This document shows positions 13,903 to 17,820 of a stretch of DNA of 17,820 nucleotides, piece after piece. Each line of letters begins with the position of its first letter. Within the stretch, counting starts at the first letter, position 1. A program made the position numbers and the translations under genes. The notes beneath the pieces are model-generated. The model was not told the origin of the DNA. It was given only the letters and a program-made list of their open reading frames with translations, and did no database searches. The stretch is from JBAYVY01 sp041674345. Lineage in GTDB: Bacteria; Planctomycetota; Phycisphaerae; Phycisphaerales; Zrk34. The stretch is from positions 1 to 17,820 of the forward strand of contig JBAYVY010000032.1 of the NCBI GenBank assembly GCA_041674345.1. The letters run 5' to 3'.

Positions 13903-16196
13903 CACATCCCCCCTTCCGTGTATGTGTCGGTCTGCGCGACCAGTTGGATCGGGCCGGTGATGCCGTCGGGCAACGCTCGCTCCGGGTCGTAACGGATGAT
14001 GATTTTGCCGTACCCGCCGGTGGGGATTTCCGCTTCGCTGTCGCCGGCGGTCGATTCAAAATAACCGATGGTCGTGTTGAAATTCGCGGGATTGCCTCCC
14101 TCGGCCAGCGGGCCTTGTCCGACCACCGGCTCGAAGGTGCTGATGATCGACCCGTTGATCTCCGCCTGTCCGCGAACGTCCAGCACGCCCGACACGATCG
14201 CGCCGTCGAGTTTGATTTTCTCCGTCGAACTCGTCGGATCGGTGAACGTGCCCACGTCGATCGAATACTGCGGCGCCATGATCGTCGATTTGGCGAACAA
14301 CGCTTTCTGCTCGGCGGTCAGTTCGGGCGCGTTCACGTCGAATTGCGTCGTGCCGGTGAACTGGAGCTTATTGCGCACATGCGTGAACGCCGTCGGATTC
14401 GCCGTCGCCACCGTGCCGTCAAACGTGCAGTTATGGAAGCGGACGTTGTTGCTGATCGTCTTGGTGTCTGTCACCTGCGCGCCGTTCACCGTCGCGGTGA
14501 TATTCGCATATTTTTGAGAACCGTCCGCTTCGAGCATTCCGGCATAATTGTAGTTTGTGTCGGCGTTGGACGTTTCGGTGTCAACGAATGTCACCCCGAT
14601 GAACTTGCAGTTGACGAACAGCGCGTTGGTCCCCTTGGGGATCGTCACGTTGGTGAACACCATGTTCTCATATACCGGCCGGGTGTAATAGTCGTAGGGA
14701 TACGGCGACTGATACGGCACGGATTCGATGGTGCCGGCCCCGGCGGGCGTGAACACCGTCGGCTGGCCCGCGTCGTTGGCGACGGGATTGGCCGTCTGTT
14801 GCGCGAAGCTGCCGGTCGCCATCGACTGATAGGCCGCGACATCAAAACTGGCGCCGTCGAGCGCGGCCAGTCGCGAGGAATCGGCCCCGAAAGTGGCCGC
14901 GTTCTCATATGCGTCGGGCGTGATCGCGCCCCGGAAATACTGCTGATAATCGCCTCCGGCGGCCCCGGTTTCCCACGCCGACTGCGTGCTCTTGAAAATC
15001 GCCTCGCCGTGCAGCTTGGCGTACTGATCGCCGTTGTCGATCACGCCCAGGTCCGCCGACGCATCGGTCCACGCCGCGGCCCCCGGCACTTTCACCTTCA
15101 GATTCGTCCAGTCAAATTGCGTTCCAGCCGGATACTTCGCCTCGTTCATCAGTTGCCACAACTGCGCATCGACCATCGTGCCGCTGACGGTGAACTCGGC
15201 CTGCGCCAGTTTGCCGTCGGCGTTCGCGTCGTAGCTGAGCAGGAACATGTCGTACTCATCGACGTAACCGTCCTGGTTGCGATCGAGCGCCGCGGCGTTG
15301 GCCAGGCCGGCGTTTTCCCGCGGGTCGGAAAGTTTGACACGGTTGTCGCCGTCCATGTCGTGCGAGCCGAGATGGGTGGTCAGATCATTCAAATATCCGT
15401 CGAGCGTGGAATTGAGGCCGTGAAAGTTGTCACGCATCTGAATCGGATGCCCGTTGAGCATATCGGTCTGCGTGTACGCCGATCCGATGGGGCCTTCGAT
15501 GACGACGTTTCGCCCGATCATGATGCGGTTGCGGCTGAGGATGGCGTAGCGGACTTTTTTGAACATCTGGAAATCGAGACGGACGACGCGCTGCACGCCG
15601 CGATCTTCGCCGACGGCGGTCATGCGCACGACCCACGGCTGAATCGTGTTGCCGGGCGCGACGGCGTTTCCATCGGCGGTGTAGTCGTTGACGCCGCCGC
15701 CGATGTTGTAGGGCGAATGCTGATAAAGGGTTGATCCGTAGTCTTCGCCGGTCAGCGGATGCGCCTCGAAAGTAAGCTGAAAAGTCGCGGCCTGGTCGTC
15801 GCCGCCGCATCGTACACGACCGAGCACCACGCGCTTGGCGTTGCCCTGCGCATCGTAGGTGATTTGCGGATTATCGAGGAACTGCGACTGCACACCGATC
15901 TGTCCGTACAGTTTCAGCGCGACCTGCGCCCATAAGGTTTTGGCCAGCGTGGCGTCGATGGTGCCCTTGTTGGTGGTGACGGTGGCGGAGAGTTGGGCCA
16001 GTTCATACTTGGCGAACTGCACGCCGGTTTCGGATGCGGCCAGGGCGCGGTTGGCGCGCTGATAAGTATCGGCACTGCGCAGATTGCTCTGCGATACCAG
16101 CGCCATGGCCGCCGCCAGCGAAGCGAAGATCGCCAGGAAGATCATCGCCAGCAGCGAGGCGACGCCGCGATTCCGGGGGTGGGCATGATATTTCAT
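13902..16196 (-). CDS. Large PilX/GspK-like pilus assembly protein with EF-hand loops
   Basis: The 764-residue protein begins MKYHAHPRNRGVASLLAMIF with a single N-terminal helix and then NLRSADTYQRANRALAASET, like the PilX N-terminal domain (Glu in the ASETG segment). PilX is normally under 200 residues and GspK about 330, so this is far longer. Residues 280-334 hold three consecutive 12-residue EF-hand-type loops: D280xDxDxxxKxxD291, D305xNxDGYVDxxD316 and D323xNxDGKLAxxE334. The region of about 515-660 has repeated short beta strands (NALFVNCKFIGVTF, NVRFHNCTFDGTV), suggesting a beta helix. The end (LDGAIVSGVLDVRGQAEING) resembles polymer-forming repeats. GGAG is 11 bases before the ATG. 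It is coupled to the downstream PilW-like gene. Confidence 0.75.
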   Translation of the reverse strand: MKYHAHPRNRGVASLLAMIFLAIFASLAAAMALVSQSNLRSADTYQRANRALAASETGVQFAKYELAQLSATVTTNKGTIDATLAKTLWAQVALKLYGQIGVQSQFLDNPQITYDAQGNAKRVVLGRVRCGGDDQAATFQLTFEAHPLTGEDYGSTLYQHSPYNIGGGVNDYTADGNAVAPGNTIQPWVVRMTAVGEDRGVQRVVRLDFQMFKKVRYAILSRNRIMIGRNVVIEGPIGSAYTQTDMLNGHPIQMRDNFHGLNSTLDGYLNDLTTHLGSHDMDGDNRVKLSDPRENAGLANAAALDRNQDGYVDEYDMFLLSYDANADGKLAQAEFTVSGTMVDAQLWQLMNEAKYPAGTQFDWTNLKVKVPGAAAWTDASADLGVIDNGDQYAKLHGEAIFKSTQSAWETGAAGGDYQQYFRGAITPDAYENAATFGADSSRLAALDGASFDVAAYQSMATGSFAQQTANPVANDAGQPTVFTPAGAGTIESVPYQSPYPYDYYTRPVYENMVFTNVTIPKGTNALFVNCKFIGVTFVDTETSNADTNYNYAGMLEADGSQKYANITATVNGAQVTDTKTISNNVRFHNCTFDGTVATANPTAFTHVRNKLQFTGTTQFDVNAPELTAEQKALFAKSTIMAPQYSIDVGTFTDPTSSTEKIKLDGAIVSGVLDVRGQAEINGSIISTFEPVVGQGPLAEGGNPANFNTTIGYFESTAGDSEAEIPTGGYGKIIIRYDPERALPDGITGPIQLVAQTDTYTEGGM

Positions 16197-16249
16197 GTTC
16201 GGTACTGCTCCGTGCCTCCGAAGTCGATGGTGTTCGCCCTGAATCGAAG

Positions 16250-16385
16250 GAATGACGAATGACGAAATCCGAATGACGAATCAATTTCCAAATTCCAATG
16301 TTTCAATGAAACGCCCGTCACACGTTCCTTTTGGAATTTGCGATTTGGAATTTCATTCGTCATTCGGATTTCGTCATTCGTCATT
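16250..16385. repeat. Heptad-unit inverted repeat, GAATGAC family (copy 2)
   Basis: The arms 16251-16281 and 16355-16385 are perfect 31-bp inverted repeats of the same family as 9305-9437, but the third unit is GAAATCC instead of GAAACTC, with the matching change in the other arm. Inner heptads (TTTCCAA, ATTCCAA) pair partly. The element fills most of the 194-bp gap inside the pseudopilin operon and ends five bases past the PilV-like stop codon. Confidence 0.92.
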
Positions 16386-16390
16386 AGTAT

Positions 16391-17041
16391 TCATCCCTGG
16401 GGAGCAGCGACGACCCACGACAGGCGGGTGATTTCGGTTGACGCGGTCGCGCCTGGCTGGACGTATTTCACGATCACGGTGACGCGCAGCAGGTCGGTCG
16501 AACCGTTGGCCGCGGCGGGGCCGCTGATGTTGGCCGGATCGACGTTTTCCACGGTGATTTGCTGCGTCCAGCGCGTCATGTCGCTGATCGGCTGGCGCTG
16601 GGCATTGATCGGCGGATTGAAGGTCAGGCCCGTGCCGGACGAACCGGCGAAATCATCCAGATCATCAAAAAAGCCGACGGAACCCGCGGCGGTGCCGGCC
16701 CACTCGTCGGTTTCCGGGCCGAAGGTCATGTCGCCCGTCGCCGGGTCGTCCAGCGGGAGATTGAGCATCATTTCGCGCATTTCATTGGCCAGCGACAGCG
16801 CGGTGGCGGTCTGCTGGGCCCCGTCGGTCTGACGGTGATACGCCTGCTGCGCCGCGACGATCGACAGCACCGCCAGCGAAATGATGACCGCGGCGACCAG
16901 GGTTTCGATCAGGGTGAAACCCATTGTCGATTGTCGATTGCCGATTGCCGATTGAGGTATGGCCACAACCGGCACCTTTGCAATGCGTGCGAAGGGAGAT
17001 CGGAAATCGGAAATCGGAAATCGGAAATTGCTATTCATCAT
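16391..17041 (-). CDS. PilV/GspI-like pseudopilin
   Basis: This protein (216 residues from the coupled start) has the prepilin-peptidase site MG|FTLIETLVAAVIISLAVL with Glu at mature position 5, then a helix AAQQAYHRQTDGAQQTATAL and a beta-rich C-terminal half ending EITRLSWVVAAPQG, as in PilV or GspI minor pseudopilins. The ATG pair at 17041/17038 overlaps the TGA of the GspF-like gene, so coupling favours that start and a leader of about 40 residues made of translated heptads. The ATG at 16924, immediately before GFTLIE, would give a leader of only two residues and has no ribosome-binding site. Which is used cannot be settled here. Confidence 0.83.
   Translation of the reverse strand: MMNSNFRFPISDFRSPFARIAKVPVVAIPQSAIGNRQSTMGFTLIETLVAAVIISLAVLSIVAAQQAYHRQTDGAQQTATALSLANEMREMMLNLPLDDPATGDMTFGPETDEWAGTAAGSVGFFDDLDDFAGSSGTGLTFNPPINAQRQPISDMTRWTQQITVENVDPANISGPAAANGSTDLLRVTVIVKYVQPGATASTEITRLSWVVAAPQG
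16922..17030. repeat. Heptad arrays in inverted arrangement in a pseudopilin leader
   Basis: Five heptads of the form ATTGTCG/ATTGCCG (16923-16957) face five of the form GAAATCG (16996-17030). The CGATT/AATCG cores are complementary, with one or two mismatches per unit. The arrays lie within the open frame upstream of the FTLIE site of the PilV-like gene. Confidence 0.85.
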
Positions 17042-17820
17042 TTCACCAGCGAACTCATCTTGAAGATCGGAAGAATGATGGCCATGGCGATGAAGCCGAC
17101 GACCGAACCCATGAGCACGATCATCACCGGTTCGATCATGCCGGTGCAGACCTTGATGGTTTCGCGGAGTTGTTTTTGATAGAAGGCGCTGATTTCATCC
17201 AGCACCTCGCCGAGTTTTCCCGACTCTTCGCCGGCGGAGACCATCTGCACCACCGAGCGCGGCAGCAGCGAGGTTTTCAGCAGTTCAAAGCTGATCTTTT
17301 TGCCTTGTTTCACCGCTCCGTGAACGCGCTTCCACAGGTTGTGATAGAACGTGTTGCCGGAGATTTCGCCGGTGATGGCGATGGTGTCGAGCATCGGCAC
17401 GCCGGCGTTGACCAGTTCGCCCATCGTCTGCAACGACCGGCTGATGTAGAGCGCGCGGAACATTTTCTTGAAGATCGGAACCGAGAGTTTGAGCTTGTCG
17501 ATCATCAGCGCGCCCTGCGCGGTCCGGGCGAAGAACACCAACGCCCCCGCGCCGAACAACATGGCGATCACCACCGCCCACCACCAATCCACCATGAAAG
17601 CCGACAGCCCCATGAGGAACTTGGTCGGCCAGGGCAGGATGCTCTCCTTGCCCTTGAACACCGCGGCGAACTTGGGCAGCACGAATGTGAGCAGGAAGAT
17701 CGTCACGCACACCGCCAGCGTGAAGATCGTGCCGGGGTAGATCATCGCGCCGCGCACCATCGAACGCGTTTCGATCTGTTGCGCCAGATACGCGGCGATG
17801 CGGTCGAGCATCTTGGCGAA
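17038..17820 (-). CDS. Type II secretion/pilus assembly inner-membrane protein GspF/PilC, 5' part outside window
   Basis: The 260 visible residues cover the C-terminal part of a GspF/PilC-like platform protein: a membrane segment YPGTIFTLAVCVTIFLLTFV, LPKFAAVFKG, a second hydrophobic region, then the second T2SSF cytoplasmic domain (ISRSLQTMGELVNAGVPMLD, QMVSAGEESGKLGEVLDEIS), and the terminal helix EPVMIVLMGSVVGFIAMAII followed by LPIFKM. It anchors the assembly ATPase and pseudopilin machinery in the inner membrane. The frame is open to the right edge, so the first T2SSF domain lies outside. Its stop overlaps the start of the PilV-like gene by four bases (ATGA), marking a coupled operon. 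Confidence 0.92.
   Translation of the reverse strand, partial: FAKMLDRIAAYLAQQIETRSMVRGAMIYPGTIFTLAVCVTIFLLTFVLPKFAAVFKGKESILPWPTKFLMGLSAFMVDWWWAVVIAMLFGAGALVFFARTAQGALMIDKLKLSVPIFKKMFRALYISRSLQTMGELVNAGVPMLDTIAITGEISGNTFYHNLWKRVHGAVKQGKKISFELLKTSLLPRSVVQMVSAGEESGKLGEVLDEISAFYQKQLRETIKVCTGMIEPVMIVLMGSVVGFIAMAIILPIFKMSSLVK

Noticed and set aside
13845..15734. A 629-codon open frame on the plus strand opposite the PilX-like gene
   Set aside because: It is low-complexity, rich in Arg, Val and Gly, and mirrors the codon pattern of the opposite gene, which has a clear PilX start, EF-hand loops and coupled junctions.

Overview
The window is GC-rich bacterial DNA, roughly 60-68 % GC in the housekeeping genes. 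It most likely comes from a planctomycete, probably of the Phycisphaerae type. Pointers are a PEP-CTERM-sorted exported protein, a fibro-slime protein, an unusually large PilX-like protein in a pseudopilin operon, an Lgt with a long extra loop, and mixed use of Shine-Dalgarno sites. This assignment is inference; there is no rRNA, tRNA or marker gene here.

Layout. 1-388 (-) is the start of a Lon substrate-binding-domain protein cut by the window edge, divergent from msrB at 533-928 (+). 952-2892 is a small accessory block: a dual-OB-domain protein and a DUF488 protein on the minus strand, divergent from a hicA-hicB toxin-antitoxin pair with a palindromic operator in the shared promoter gap. 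lgt (lipoprotein maturation) follows at 2938-3993 (+). Next, on the minus strand, come a GNAT acetyltransferase overlapping a DCC-family thiol oxidoreductase, an exported S1/P1-type zinc nuclease, a PEP-CTERM protein with a strong promoter, long leader and intrinsic terminator, and a fused two-domain ABC permease without partners. A sugar isomerase-like TIM barrel (9555-10448) and a D-Ala-D-Ala carboxypeptidase of the DacB/PBP4 type (10597-12096) are on the plus strand. From 12204 to the right edge everything is on the minus strand: an exported fibro-slime protein, then a translationally coupled pilus/type II secretion operon reading GspF/PilC (partial), PilV/GspI-like, a 764-residue PilX/GspK-like protein with three EF-hand loops, and a PilW/GspJ-like pseudopilin.

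The most striking signal is between the genes. At least nine junctions carry an element built from tandem 7-bp (sometimes 8-bp) units, usually followed by an inverted, complementary copy, so that each can fold into a long hairpin. The unit sequence differs from place to place, but the architecture is the same. Two loci (9305-9437 and 16250-16385) share one family; where their units differ, both arms of each hairpin have changed together. Two of the elements lie between the coupled start codon and the prepilin-peptidase site of pseudopilin genes and appear to be translated as part of the leader peptides. I know of no named family of this kind in planctomycetes; heptanucleotide tandem repeats of heterocystous cyanobacteria are the nearest precedent I can name.

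Functionally the genes are mostly envelope-related: lipoprotein modification, peptidoglycan trimming, exported enzymes and surface proteins, and pseudopilin assembly. A small, lower-GC toxin-antitoxin/DUF block interrupts them.
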